DNA from: Planctomycetota bacterium
Lineage (GTDB): Bacteria > Planctomycetota > UBA1135
Length of the DNA stretch: 64,000 nt
Assembly (NCBI GenBank): GCA_024229395.1
Contig: JAAESM010000050.1
Location: forward strand, 376,758 to 440,757
Direction of reading: 5' to 3'
The translations under genes were made by a program, and so were the position numbers. Below the pieces are notes generated by a model that worked only from the letters and a program-made list of their open reading frames with translations, was not told the origin of the DNA and did no database searches. Positions 36,133 to 45,327 of this stretch are shown here, piece after piece (position 1 is the stretch's first letter; every line of letters starts with the position of its first letter).

Positions 36133-36692
36133 AGGTCGAGAAGACTGCTCTAGAGGGCGTTTTGATCCTGCAGCCGAATGTGTTCGGCGACGAACGCGGA
36201 TTCTTCCTTGAAAGTTGGAATGAGCAAACTTTCCTTGAAGCCACCGGCACCACGCCGAAGTGGGTGCAAGACAACCACTCCTCCTCCACCAAAGGTGTGT
36301 TGCGTGGTTTGCATTTGCAGAAAGCACCGAAGGCACAAGGCAAGTTGGTGCGCATCGTGCGCGGAGCCGTCTTTGATGTGGCGGTGGACGTACGCCCGCA
36401 ATCGCCCACCTACCGTCAATGGGTTGGCGTCGAACTCAGTGCCGAGAACCATAAGCAGTTGTGGATTCCCGCTGGTTATGCGCATGGTTTCCTGACTCTC
36501 AGTGATCACGCTGAGATGCTCTACAAGGCCACCGATTTCTACGCACCGGAGACTGAGTGCTGTGTGCTTTGGAACGACCAAGACCTTGCAATCGATTGGC
36601 CACTGGAAGCTGGGCAAGAGCCTACGCTGTCGGCCAAGGACATCGCTGGAATCAGCCTGAAAGAGATTGAGAGCCAAGGAGTTCTCCAGTAA
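36129..36692 (+). CDS. rfbC: dTDP-4-dehydrorhamnose 3,5-epimerase
   Basis: A 187-residue cupin epimerase, full family length. It shows the signature [19 protein letters not shown] with the catalytic His, [27 protein letters not shown] and a late [13 protein letters not shown]. With rfbD, rfbB and rfbA it completes dTDP-L-rhamnose synthesis. It is translationally coupled to rfbA by an ATGA overlap. Confidence 0.96.
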   Translation: MKVEKTALEGVLILQPNVFGDERGFFLESWNEQTFLEATGTTPKWVQDNHSSSTKGVLRGLHLQKAPKAQGKLVRIVRGAVFDVAVDVRPQSPTYRQWVGVELSAENHKQLWIPAGYAHGFLTLSDHAEMLYKATDFYAPETECCVLWNDQDLAIDWPLEAGQEPTLSAKDIAGISLKEIESQGVLQ

Positions 36693-36698
36693 GAACCC

Positions 36699-37769
36699 AT
36701 GGGCAAGGCTTTGGTGAGGAGCTTCCTGGCGCAATCGATGCGCTTGACCGGCATTTTGCGGTCGTCGGAAACTGCTGCCAAGAATCAGCTCAACATCCTT
36801 TGCTACCACCGCATTCTGCCTACGGCACAGAAGGCCGCGTACTTTTGCCCCGACTTGGTGGTCACTCCGGAAGCCTTTCACAATCATTGCCAGACTCTGG
36901 CGGAGTTCTATCGTGTGCTGCCATTGGCCGAAGCGGTAGCAACCTTGCAGCAAGAGCAAGGGAATGAAACTGGATCTGGCAACAATGGCAATGCTGCTGC
37001 AGACAAGCCAATCGTGGCGCTGACCTTCGATGATGGTTACGTCGATAACCTCAAATACGCCGCGCCGATCCTCGCGGAGTTCGAGCAGCGTGCGACTTTC
37101 TTCGTGGTTTCTGGCTTGATGGGCACCAGCACTCCACCGTGGTACGACTTGGTGGCACGTTGTGTGTTGGATCTTGCCGAACGTGAAGAAGGCTGCCTTG
37201 CCGACGGCTCCCCCGCCGAACTTGCCTTGGGCTTGAGCGCGGTGGAAGTTGTGGAAGGCGCGAAGGCTTTCTCGCCTGAGCTACGCAAATCTTTGGCCGA
37301 AAGACTCTGCGATCGCTTGGATGGCGCTCCGCAGTTCGCTGACGAGGACCTGGTCATGAACGCGCAACAGCTGCGTGAACTCCAAAAGCAAGGTCACGAG
37401 ATCGGCTCGCACTCCGTCAGCCACGAGATTCTGCCGCTGTTGAGCGATCAAGATCTCGAAGAGGAAATCCAGCTATCAAAGCAGCAGCTCGAAGATGGCT
37501 TGCAACAGCCCATCTCCTCCTTCTGCTATCCGAACGGCGACTTCGATGATCGCTGCCTGGAGATGGTCGAGAAGCATGGCTATGACCAAGCCGTCACCAC
37601 CCGCAATGGTTCCAATAAAGCCGCTACGGCGCCATTCACGCTGAAGCGTCGCTTCATCCACGAAGAACGCCTCGCGGATGGCCAAGGGAGGCCGTCGGCA
37701 AGTTTGTTGCGCGCACAAACCAGTGGCTTGCTCGATCGCCTATTAAGGCGCGGAGGGCAAGACGCATGA
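36699..37769 (+). CDS. Polysaccharide deacetylase (NodB family)
   Basis: A 356-residue carbohydrate-esterase-4-type enzyme. It shows motif 1 TFDDGYVDN, motif 2 GSHSVSHEIL (metal-binding His pair) and a later FCYPNGDFDD. It should remove N-acetyl groups from sugar residues in the polymer or precursor. No convincing signal peptide is visible, so it may act in the cytoplasm. The stop overlaps the following acyltransferase gene by four bases. Confidence 0.87.
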   Translation: MGKALVRSFLAQSMRLTGILRSSETAAKNQLNILCYHRILPTAQKAAYFCPDLVVTPEAFHNHCQTLAEFYRVLPLAEAVATLQQEQGNETGSGNNGNAAADKPIVALTFDDGYVDNLKYAAPILAEFEQRATFFVVSGLMGTSTPPWYDLVARCVLDLAEREEGCLADGSPAELALGLSAVEVVEGAKAFSPELRKSLAERLCDRLDGAPQFADEDLVMNAQQLRELQKQGHEIGSHSVSHEILPLLSDQDLEEEIQLSKQQLEDGLQQPISSFCYPNGDFDDRCLEMVEKHGYDQAVTTRNGSNKAATAPFTLKRRFIHEERLADGQGRPSASLLRAQTSGLLDRLLRRGGQDA

Positions 37770-38836
37770 ACTTCCAGGAATACCGCGACCGACGTTTCTT
37801 TGGTTCGCTCGACGGCATTCGCGCCGGCAGCATCTTGGCGGTGATCTGGCATCATGCCACACCACGCGGCGGTTATGCCTTGCCAATGTTCGACCGTGGT
37901 TTCCTTGGTGTGGACATGTTCTTCGTGTTGAGCGGTTTCCTGATCGTGACCTTGCTGCTGCGTGAACATGATCGCAATGGCAGCATCTCGCTGAAGAACT
38001 TCTACGCCCGACGTACGCTGCGGATTTTCCCGGTCTATTACGCGCTGCTCGGCGCCATGACCGCGCTGTATCTGCTCAAACCAGATGCCGGGAGCGCGTC
38101 GGCCTTCTTCGGTGAACTGCCCTTCCACCTCAGCTACACCTCGAACTGGATCGATGCGTCGGTGCTGGCGTTCACCTGGTCGCTGGCCACCGAGGAACAG
38201 TTCTACTTGTTCTGGCCGCCGATCGAACGCTACCTGAAACCCTTCGCCATCCCGTTGCTGTTGGTGGTGATTGCATTGAGCCAGCTGGTTAACTTTGGGG
38301 TCTTCGATTCGCAGCTCCATCAGCTGTTCGGCGAGAGTTCCGAGATCCTGCATATCCTGCAGGTCACCTTCACGCCAATCTGCTTGGGGGTCCTGGTAGC
38401 CCATGCGCTGCACCGCCCTCAAGGTTTTGCCAAGCTGGCCAAACTTTGTGGTGGTCGCTTTCAACCGTTGCTTGGCACCGTCTTGGTGCTGATCGCCTGC
38501 AATTTGCCTGGCGACGACATCTCCGGCTGGATCCGGCTGTGTGTGCATATCACGATGACCTTCCTGCTGATCTCGCTGGTCGTGCGTGAAGACCATATGC
38601 TGCAACGTGCGCTCAACATCCCGATCATCAAGCGGATGGGCGCAATCAGTTACGGCATGTACCTATTCCACGTCTTTGCCGTGACCGCCGTGCTGAAGGT
38701 CATGGATCGATTGTCGCTTAGTAATGCGATTATCGCCTTCCTCCTGACTACAATATTAACCATCTTGGTCTCGGAGCTGAGCTTCCGCTTCTTCGAGAAC
38801 CCTATCATGCGTTGGAAGAAACGCTTCAACTCCTAA
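37766..38836 (+). CDS. Membrane O-acyltransferase (acyltransferase 3 family)
   Basis: A 356-residue integral membrane protein with about ten helices of the OafA/YrhL type. It begins RRFFGSLDGIRAGSILAVIWHH (motif R-x10-H) and has FFVLSGFLIVTLLLRE and FYARRTLRIFPVYYALL. These enzymes O-acetylate surface polysaccharides. It is translationally coupled to the deacetylase gene in the rhamnose operon, so the acceptor is probably the same polysaccharide. Confidence 0.9.
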   Translation: MNFQEYRDRRFFGSLDGIRAGSILAVIWHHATPRGGYALPMFDRGFLGVDMFFVLSGFLIVTLLLREHDRNGSISLKNFYARRTLRIFPVYYALLGAMTALYLLKPDAGSASAFFGELPFHLSYTSNWIDASVLAFTWSLATEEQFYLFWPPIERYLKPFAIPLLLVVIALSQLVNFGVFDSQLHQLFGESSEILHILQVTFTPICLGVLVAHALHRPQGFAKLAKLCGGRFQPLLGTVLVLIACNLPGDDISGWIRLCVHITMTFLLISLVVREDHMLQRALNIPIIKRMGAISYGMYLFHVFAVTAVLKVMDRLSLSNAIIAFLLTTILTILVSELSFRFFENPIMRWKKRFNS

Positions 38837-38854
38837 GCTGCACGCCCTCATTCC

Positions 38855-39829
38855 GTGAGTCAGAGTTCCATCCTGGTCGTGATTGTCAACTACCGGACGC
38901 CGGATTTATTGATCCAGTGCCTGCAGTCGATTGCAACCGAGCGCGCAGGATGGCCACAGCTGAAGGTCCACGTCATCGACAACAATTCTGGCGATGGCTC
39001 GGTGGAAAAGATGGAAGCCGGCATCTCCGAGCACGGTTGGGGTGATTGGGCACGGGTGATCGCGTCAGATCAGAACCCAGGTTTCGGCGCTGGCAATAAT
39101 GTCATCTTGCGCGAAGACCTAGCCAGCGACAGCCCAGCCGATTATTACTTCATCCTGAATCCGGACACCGCGGTTTGCCCCGGCATCTTCCAGGCCTTGA
39201 CCGAGTTCTTCGATGCCAACCCGAAGGCTTCGATCCTCGGACCCCGCACAGAGAGTGGAGCAGGCACCGCTGACCACACCGCCTTCCGCTTCCCCGGTTT
39301 CTGGAACTCCCTATGTGGTGGCATGCGCTTCGGTCCGTTGGATCGCAAGTGCCATAAGCTCATCACCGCGCCGGAGCCAAGCGAGACCGCCGTGAAGATG
39401 GACTGGGTCTCCGGCGGTGGCATGATCGTGCGCAGGCAGGTCTTCGAGAAGGTCGGCTTGTTCGACGAGAAGTTCTTCCTGTACTTTGAAGAGACCGACC
39501 TCTGTCACCGCGCCCACAAGCTGGGTCATGAAGTCTGGTATGTGCCGCAAGCACGCATGATGCATTGGTCCGGCGCATCCACCGGAGTGGCAACCGGCGA
39601 GCGCCCCGTAAACCGTATGCCTGGTTGGTGGTTCGCTTCACGCCGACGCTATTTGCGTAACTTTCACAATCCACTGTTCGTCTTGTGCTGCAACCTTGCC
39701 TTCGCCAATGGGCGCGCGTTGTGGCAGCTAAGGTCGTGGATCAAGCGGCGTACGCCGGTGGATCCACCGCACTTCCTGTGGGATTTCGTGCGCTTTAACT
39801 TTCTCGGTCAGCGCTGGGATCGAAAGTAG
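38855..39829 (+). CDS. Glycosyltransferase family 2 (rhamnosyltransferase-like)
   Basis: A 324-residue GT-A enzyme starting with GTG at 38855. It shows the nucleotide-binding VVIVNYRTPDLLIQCLQSI, FILNPDTAVC (DxD-like), and the acceptor region WVSGGGMIVRR ... FDEKFFLYFEETDLCHRAH, typical of WbbL-type rhamnosyltransferases. It is the last gene of the rightward unit and probably adds L-rhamnose made by the adjacent rfb genes. The protein encoded at 44263-45252 shares the same layout. Confidence 0.9.
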   Translation: MSQSSILVVIVNYRTPDLLIQCLQSIATERAGWPQLKVHVIDNNSGDGSVEKMEAGISEHGWGDWARVIASDQNPGFGAGNNVILREDLASDSPADYYFILNPDTAVCPGIFQALTEFFDANPKASILGPRTESGAGTADHTAFRFPGFWNSLCGGMRFGPLDRKCHKLITAPEPSETAVKMDWVSGGGMIVRRQVFEKVGLFDEKFFLYFEETDLCHRAHKLGHEVWYVPQARMMHWSGASTGVATGERPVNRMPGWWFASRRRYLRNFHNPLFVLCCNLAFANGRALWQLRSWIKRRTPVDPPHFLWDFVRFNFLGQRWDRK

Positions 39830-39832
39830 ACC

Positions 39833-39851
39833 AACGGCTGCGCTAGCCGTT
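39833..39851. terminator. Possible convergent hairpin
   Basis: AACGGCT and AGCCGTT form a perfect 7-bp stem with a five-base loop four bases after the rightward glycosyltransferase gene, between convergent genes. It lacks a T-run, so it is only a weak terminator candidate. Confidence 0.35.
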
Positions 39852-39879
39852 CGTTGCGCGCTTCGTCTACACCAATCCG

Positions 39880-41067
39880 CTAGCCATCATCGCGATCTGT
39901 TCGCTGCCAACCTTGTTGGCGCTTGAACAGAAAGGACAGATACACGCCGATCTTGCTCACGGCGTAAAACGGCGCCATCAGCAACTTCGACAAAGGCACA
40001 TCTTCACGGCCGTACCAGAGCCACCCCAAGAACACCGCGGAAGCGACGAAGTCCAACGCCAAGAATGCTGGCAATGCCAACCAGCCGGCGCCAATCAACA
40101 ATCCAAGCAGGCCAAAGCCGAAGCTCAACAACACCAACAGGGCCAAGGGCGGCACCAGGATATCTGCAAAATGGAAGATGCGGCTCAATCGCGGTGGCAA
40201 GAAGGCGGAGCGCAACAACATGGGTAACTTGCGCAAGGTCGCGCCAAGGATGCCATGCTCCCAACGACGCAACTGCGTCTGCGCGCCTTCCTTCGACGAA
40301 GGCAGATAACTGAGCACTTCTACTCCTGCGGCCAAACGCGGACCGATGCCGGCGGCAGCCAAAGCCCATCCCCAACATGCATCTTCTGCCAACTCACCAA
40401 TCGGCACTGGATGCTTCTGCAAATCCGCCCAGCTGATGGCGAAACCGGAGCCGGTCAGCTGCACCGGTGCGCCGAGACTTGCCAAGCCGCGCAAGCGCAC
40501 TTCATTGCGGAAGCGGAAAGCGAAACCACGTAGGCCGGCGTCGGCCATGCGATAGATGGCTTGCACTGGACGATGGTGGGCGATGACTTCACGTGCAAGT
40601 TCGGCAGGGCTGCCTTGTTGAAACCAACTATCGGCATCCATGAACACCACGACCTGGGGTGGTTGTTCCTCTAAGCGCTGCAATGCCCAAGCCAAGGCAT
40701 AGGGCTTACCACGATCACTATCGTGCGAACGCTCCCAAACTTCGACGCCAGCTTCGCGCGCGATCTTGGCGGTGTCGTCGGTGCAATTATCCGCGATCAC
40801 CACCGTGCGTAGGTTCTCGCGATCGACACACTTCAGACGATCCAGCATCTCGCCGAGCAACGCCTGCTCATTGTGTGCCGGGATTAGCAACACGGCGCTG
40901 GGAGCGGCATCCCCGGCAGGACTCAAGGCTGCCTCGGAAGCCGCATTCTCATTGGCTTTGTGGCTCGGGCGGATCGCCATGCCAGCCACCACTTCGAGCA
41001 GCAAGAAGGCACTCGGCAGGCACAGGATAATCCCAATCCAGTAGACGAATTCGCGCAGAATTTCCAT
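39880..41067 (-). CDS. Processive-type glycosyltransferase family 2
   Basis: A 395-residue membrane GT2. One N-terminal helix, then VLLIPAHNEQALLGEMLD, FMDADSWF (DxD), a GSGFAISW acceptor segment, the QLRRWEHG (QxxRW) motif and three C-terminal helices, as in cellulose- or hyaluronan-synthase-like enzymes. The start at 41067 is chosen because MEILREFVYWIGIILCLP gives a normal membrane start; the frame from 41106 adds 13 unlikely residues. It is divergent from the next glycosyltransferase gene. It could make or prime a polymer; the sugar is unknown. Confidence 0.88.
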   Translation of the reverse strand: MEILREFVYWIGIILCLPSAFLLLEVVAGMAIRPSHKANENAASEAALSPAGDAAPSAVLLIPAHNEQALLGEMLDRLKCVDRENLRTVVIADNCTDDTAKIAREAGVEVWERSHDSDRGKPYALAWALQRLEEQPPQVVVFMDADSWFQQGSPAELAREVIAHHRPVQAIYRMADAGLRGFAFRFRNEVRLRGLASLGAPVQLTGSGFAISWADLQKHPVPIGELAEDACWGWALAAAGIGPRLAAGVEVLSYLPSSKEGAQTQLRRWEHGILGATLRKLPMLLRSAFLPPRLSRIFHFADILVPPLALLVLLSFGFGLLGLLIGAGWLALPAFLALDFVASAVFLGWLWYGREDVPLSKLLMAPFYAVSKIGVYLSFLFKRQQGWQRTDRDDG

Positions 41068-41172
41068 CGGATGCGTCTTAGCAGGCAAGAATGCCCATCG
41101 AAGCACCGATAGTATAGATGCCAGCCATTGCCTGCACCTTGTTGCGGAGCTTGGATTCCATCACCAAGGCGC

Positions 41173-42384
41173 ATGAAAGTCCTCTACCTGGTCAATCAAT
41201 ACCCCAAGAACAGCCACACCTTCGTGCGGCGTGAGATTGTGGGTGTCGAGGAGCTCGGCATTGACGTGGTACGGGTGTCGATTCGCCCCCCTGCCAATGA
41301 TCTGGTCGAAGCCGCCGACCGTGAAGAAGCCGCCAAGACTCATTCGCTGTTGGCCAATGGTTCCAAAGGTCTGCTGGCACCCATGCTGAAGGTGGCTCTG
41401 CGTCACCCAATCGCATTCTTGCGCGGCATCAAGCGCACCTTCGCCTTGGCACGCAACGCCGAACGCGGTCTGATGGTGCACTTCGCTTACTTCGCCGAGG
41501 CCTGCGCCTTGCTGCGTATCTGCCGCGCCGAACATGTGGAGCATGTGCATGTGCATTTCGCCACCAACCCGCCACTGGTCACAATGCTGACCAAGGCACT
41601 GGGTGGCCCAGGATTCAGCATCACCGTGCATGGTTCCGAGGAGTACTACCGCGCCGTCAGCCTAAAGTTGGCGGACAAGGTGGAAGATGCACGCTTCGTG
41701 GCGGCAATCAGTCGCTTCGGACGTAGCCAACTGCAGCTGTTCGCCAAACCGGAAGTGCATGACCGCATTCACATCGTGCATTGCGGGCTGGATAGCGCAT
41801 TCCTGGAGCAGAAGAACCTGGCGCCACCAAGTGGTAATCGCTTCTTGTTCGTTGGCCGCCTTTGTCAGCAGAAGCAACCGCAAGTCATGCTGGAAGCTGC
41901 CGGCCTGCTGAAGCAACGCGGCGTGGATTTTCACATCGACATTGTTGGCGACGGCGAACTCATGGATGTGGTCAACGCAGCCATAACCAAGTACGAACTC
42001 GCCGACCACATCACGATGTACGGCACGGTCGATGGCGCCGAAGTGCGCAAGCGCATCGAGGCCAGTATGGCCATGCTGCTGCCAAGTTCCGCTGAAGGGC
42101 TGCCAGTGGTGTTAATGGAATCGATGGCGCTACATCGCCCAGTGATTACCACCTTCATTGCTGCGATCCCGGAGCTGATTCGTCAAGGCGTAGAGGGTTG
42201 GCTGGTACCGACCGGCAATGCCACCGCCTTCGCCGACGCCATGCAAGAAGCGCTCGAATGTTCGCCTGAAGAGCTACAACGCTTAGGCGATGCCGCTGCC
42301 CTGCGTGCACGTGAGCGTCACGATATTCGTGTTTCTGCCAAACGCATGGCAGATCTGTTCGAGCACTACGTGCCGAAGGCTTAA
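41173..42384 (+). CDS. Glycosyltransferase family 4
   Basis: A 403-residue GT-B enzyme starting MKVLYLVNQYPKNSHTFVRRE, typical of exopolysaccharide glycosyltransferases. The C-terminal donor domain has FLFVGRLCQQKQPQVMLEA and the E-x7-E motif region SSAEGLPVVLMESMALHRPV. An upstream in-frame ATG at 41128 is less likely. It is a lone plus-strand gene flanked by minus-strand glycosyltransferase genes and ends in a palindromic hairpin shared with the convergent gene. Confidence 0.92.
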   Translation: MKVLYLVNQYPKNSHTFVRREIVGVEELGIDVVRVSIRPPANDLVEAADREEAAKTHSLLANGSKGLLAPMLKVALRHPIAFLRGIKRTFALARNAERGLMVHFAYFAEACALLRICRAEHVEHVHVHFATNPPLVTMLTKALGGPGFSITVHGSEEYYRAVSLKLADKVEDARFVAAISRFGRSQLQLFAKPEVHDRIHIVHCGLDSAFLEQKNLAPPSGNRFLFVGRLCQQKQPQVMLEAAGLLKQRGVDFHIDIVGDGELMDVVNAAITKYELADHITMYGTVDGAEVRKRIEASMAMLLPSSAEGLPVVLMESMALHRPVITTFIAAIPELIRQGVEGWLVPTGNATAFADAMQEALECSPEELQRLGDAAALRARERHDIRVSAKRMADLFEHYVPKA

Positions 42385-42390
42385 GCCTTC
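42375..42390. terminator. Possible convergent hairpin overlapping a stop codon
   Basis: GAAGGC and GCCTTC pair around TTAA, giving a 16-base palindrome that includes the glycosyltransferase stop codon and is followed by CTTAACCC. It lies between convergent genes; the T-run is weak. Confidence 0.35.
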
Positions 42391-42398
42391 CTTAACCC

Positions 42399-43397
42399 TT
42401 ACTTGTACTCAATCAGTTCTACCTTGCCGCGCTTGAAGCTGCGGCGTTCGGCGAACACACCTAAGGCCTGTGGCAGCTTGCCTGCCACGCAACTGCAGGC
42501 ATAGGGCAGGCGCTCGCCTAAAGATCGCTGCGGATAACTCTGCTGCAGATGCCCGGCAACGCGGATGACCTGCAGTGGATAGATTCCAAAAGCCAGCAGC
42601 GCCAATGGGTGCGCCACGATCGCCAACAGCAGGATCGTCAGCGGCAAGATCCAACCCCACAGCAACGCACTGCGCACTTCGCCGATATGGAAGTTCGCCT
42701 CACGATGACGTCGGAGGTTGCCGGCATAAGCATGACCAGCACGTCGACTCCGTTGCCACCACTGACTGAGTTTGGTCATGGCTGCGTCATGCAGGGTCAT
42801 TTCGCCGTCGAGACGTTCAATGAACCAACCTGCAGCACGCAGGCGGAAACATAGATCTGGTTCCTCGCCGGCAATCACACGATTATTGAAGCCATCGACC
42901 GCCAGTAAAGCAGCAACGCGCATCATGGCATCACCGCCGCAGGCATCGGCCTTGCCGATTGGAGTTTCCCATTCGATATCGCACAACAGGTTGTAACGAC
43001 TGGCTTCGGGAAAACGCTCGCGGCGTCGGCCGCAGACGACCGCAAGACCTTCTTCGGTTTGCAGAGCGGCGAAGGCTTGCTCCATCCAGCCATGGACCAA
43101 CTCACAATCGCCATCGAGAAACTGCACGAACTGCATTCTCGGTTCGACGGTGAGCAAGTGACGCCAACCTTCATTGCGCGCGCGTGCGGCAGTAAACGGA
43201 ATCGCCAGATCTAACTCGACGATCTCGGCACCCAACTCGCGGGCGATCTCGAGGCTGTTGTCGGTGGAACCGGAATCGACATAGACCACGCGCCGGCCTT
43301 CACCGACCACTGAGGCCAGGCAACGCTGCAGTCGTTCCCCTTCATTTCGACCGATGGCAACGACGCCAATCGGGGCAGTGCTTAGCTCTGCTTCCAC
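42399..43397 (-). CDS. Glycosyltransferase family 2
   Basis: A 332-residue GT-A enzyme with GVVAIGRNEGERLQRCL, YVDSGSTDNSLEIA, QFLDGDCEL (DxD-like) and a GGDAMMRV acceptor region. A C-terminal hydrophobic pair of helices (WGWILPLTILLLAIVAHPLALLAF region) anchors it to the membrane. It overlaps the upstream sulfotransferase gene by 16 bases and ends the leftward unit that begins with the flippase gene at 48211. The sugar is unknown. Confidence 0.88.
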   Translation of the reverse strand: MEAELSTAPIGVVAIGRNEGERLQRCLASVVGEGRRVVYVDSGSTDNSLEIARELGAEIVELDLAIPFTAARARNEGWRHLLTVEPRMQFVQFLDGDCELVHGWMEQAFAALQTEEGLAVVCGRRRERFPEASRYNLLCDIEWETPIGKADACGGDAMMRVAALLAVDGFNNRVIAGEEPDLCFRLRAAGWFIERLDGEMTLHDAAMTKLSQWWQRSRRAGHAYAGNLRRHREANFHIGEVRSALLWGWILPLTILLLAIVAHPLALLAFGIYPLQVIRVAGHLQQSYPQRSLGERLPYACSCVAGKLPQALGVFAERRSFKRGKVELIEYK

Positions 43398-44266
43398 CGA
43401 GGCTCGGTCTCCGCAGTAACTTGTTTCCAGTTCGCACAGGTCAGCTCAAGCCCGAACCACTCCCCTAGCTGGGCCAGATCGCGATCGAATTCACCTTCGA
43501 CCATGGCGCGTGATTCGGCGCTCAGCTCTGGGCGCTCGGTCATCATCCATGGACTCTTCATGCGATTGCGCACCGATTCCGGCAGGAAGGTACGGCGCAA
43601 CCATTGCAGCCAGCGAATCGAGAACAGGCGTTCGCGTTGCGCCGATTTGCGCATGCGCAGACTACTGACGTTCTGCTCAGCCTTTTCGGCAATCCATTGC
43701 GGCTTACCTTCATAACCGAGGAATTCGCAGACGCGTTCCAAAGTGCGTTGCGGATGCTTGCGCACTGAGTCGGTGAAGATCGGCAGCACCGATTCCTTAC
43801 CAAAGGCGCTAATCCATGGCTGCAACTGCTTGGCATAGCAACCATAATCGATCATCTCATGATGCTTGAGTACGGCGCTATCGATATCAGCCGAATAGAC
43901 ACCCTGCGTCCACTCATGGATGTAATGCGAGACCAAGCGTTCGACCGGTTGGCGCATCACATAGATCACCTTCAATGGCGCACTACCGATCTCTTCCTGC
44001 AGGCGCGCGATGGTCTGCGGGTAAGTAGGCGACTTGGTGTAGTGCGTACTCGATTCACCACGTAAATCGCCTGGCTGCGCCTCTGCGAACAAGCCGCGAT
44101 ACCAATCCCTGCCGCGGGCATACTCCTCGTCATCACTGAAGAAGTTCGGCTCCTTAGGGTCGCTCATGTGAAAGCCTGGCTGGCTTTCCAATTGCACGTG
44201 CAAGGTGCTGGTCGCACATTTCATTGCACCGATGATGATGAAGTCCGGGCGTGGTGTGGAAGTCAT
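43382..44266 (-). CDS. Sulfotransferase (heparan-sulfate-type domain)
   Basis: A 294-residue sulfotransferase. The phosphosulfate loop is IIIGAMKCATSTLHVQL, followed by KEPNFFSDDEEY, typical of the carbohydrate (heparan N-/O-sulfotransferase-like) branch, and YVMRQPVERLVSHYIHEW for the 3'-phosphate. The ATG at 44266 overlaps the preceding glycosyltransferase stop by four bases. Its place inside a glycosyltransferase operon strongly suggests sulfation of the polysaccharide. It is the third sulfotransferase-fold gene in the window and differs from the other two. Confidence 0.9.
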   Translation of the reverse strand: MTSTPRPDFIIIGAMKCATSTLHVQLESQPGFHMSDPKEPNFFSDDEEYARGRDWYRGLFAEAQPGDLRGESSTHYTKSPTYPQTIARLQEEIGSAPLKVIYVMRQPVERLVSHYIHEWTQGVYSADIDSAVLKHHEMIDYGCYAKQLQPWISAFGKESVLPIFTDSVRKHPQRTLERVCEFLGYEGKPQWIAEKAEQNVSSLRMRKSAQRERLFSIRWLQWLRRTFLPESVRNRMKSPWMMTERPELSAESRAMVEGEFDRDLAQLGEWFGLELTCANWKQVTAETEPRWKQS

Positions 44267-45252
44267 ACGCGCGGAGGAAAATCGCCGCGCCAACCCTCTT
44301 TGGGGTCGACCGGCTTCTTGAAGTTATGCCAGATGTCGCGACCTTCGTGTTCACAAAGGTGCGGGCGTTTGTGGCGCACGAGTTCACGGCACCAGGAAAT
44401 GGAGCGGCCAAGCATCCACATCAGGTTAGCCGACAGCAAACCGCCATGTCCATAGGACTTGGCAAGGATGCGACTACGCGATGCCCAGTAGTACTTTGGC
44501 AAGCGTTTGCGGGCGGCTTGGCTTTCCTTGACCGGACCACTTCCACCACGCAGGTGAACCACATGGGCATCCGGCCAATACAACGAGTCGAACCCTGCCA
44601 GACGCGCGCGTCGGCAGAAGTCGATGTCTTCGAAGTACAGGAAGTAACCTTCGTCCATTAAGCCAATCTTTTCGAAAACCTCGCGGCGAATCACGATCGC
44701 AGCGAAAGAAGCCCAGGCAAACGGGACTGGGTAGTCCACCAACGGTGGTGAGACAGCCCAACGGCGCAGTATCTTCGAGAGCGGGCCAGTCGCCGCGGCG
44801 TGATCCAATTCACTCCACGGGCTATGGTCGCGAAAGACACTGTGCTGTGGTTTTCCATCGGGCCATTCAAGGCGCGGACTGAATAGGCAAACCTCAGGAT
44901 GTTTGGCGACCGCCTCACGCAAGCCTTCCATGGCCCCTGGGCGCACCAAAGTATCGCTATTCAACAGGAAATAAGTCTCCGCGTCGATCGCTAGAATCCC
45001 GACGTTATTACCGGCCGAAAAACCGTGATTGCCGCCGGCCTCAACCAGCCTGGCCCAGCTCCCCCAGCCATTGCCGCTGAGAGCCTCTGCGATGCGCTCT
45101 ACGGAGTCATCGCCGGATTGATTGTCCACGATGACTACACGCTCTTGAGGCGCCACCTGGTCCGCCAGCGTGTGCAGACAATCGATCACCATGCCCGGCG
45201 TGCGGTAGTTCAGAATCACAATCGCCAAAGGGCAACGCTCGTCTTGGCTCAT
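44263..45252 (-). CDS. Glycosyltransferase family 2 (rhamnosyltransferase-like)
   Basis: A 329-residue GT-A enzyme beginning MSQDERCPLAIVILNYRTPG; an upstream ATG at 45264 is four codons earlier. It has FLLNSDTLVRPG (DxD-like) and the FEKIGLMDEGYFLYFEDIDFCRRA acceptor region (split across positions about 220-243), the same layout as the protein at 38855. It probably transfers rhamnose or a related deoxysugar. Four-base overlap couples it to the sulfotransferase gene downstream. Confidence 0.9.
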   Translation of the reverse strand: MSQDERCPLAIVILNYRTPGMVIDCLHTLADQVAPQERVVIVDNQSGDDSVERIAEALSGNGWGSWARLVEAGGNHGFSAGNNVGILAIDAETYFLLNSDTLVRPGAMEGLREAVAKHPEVCLFSPRLEWPDGKPQHSVFRDHSPWSELDHAAATGPLSKILRRWAVSPPLVDYPVPFAWASFAAIVIRREVFEKIGLMDEGYFLYFEDIDFCRRARLAGFDSLYWPDAHVVHLRGGSGPVKESQAARKRLPKYYWASRSRILAKSYGHGGLLSANLMWMLGRSISWCRELVRHKRPHLCEHEGRDIWHNFKKPVDPKEGWRGDFPPRV

Positions 45253-45327
45253 GGGGTTCTGCAAACTCTGGGGTGAAATGAATTCAGCGGTCGCATTTTA
45301 GGGCAAGTCAACATCGGCTTCTAGGAC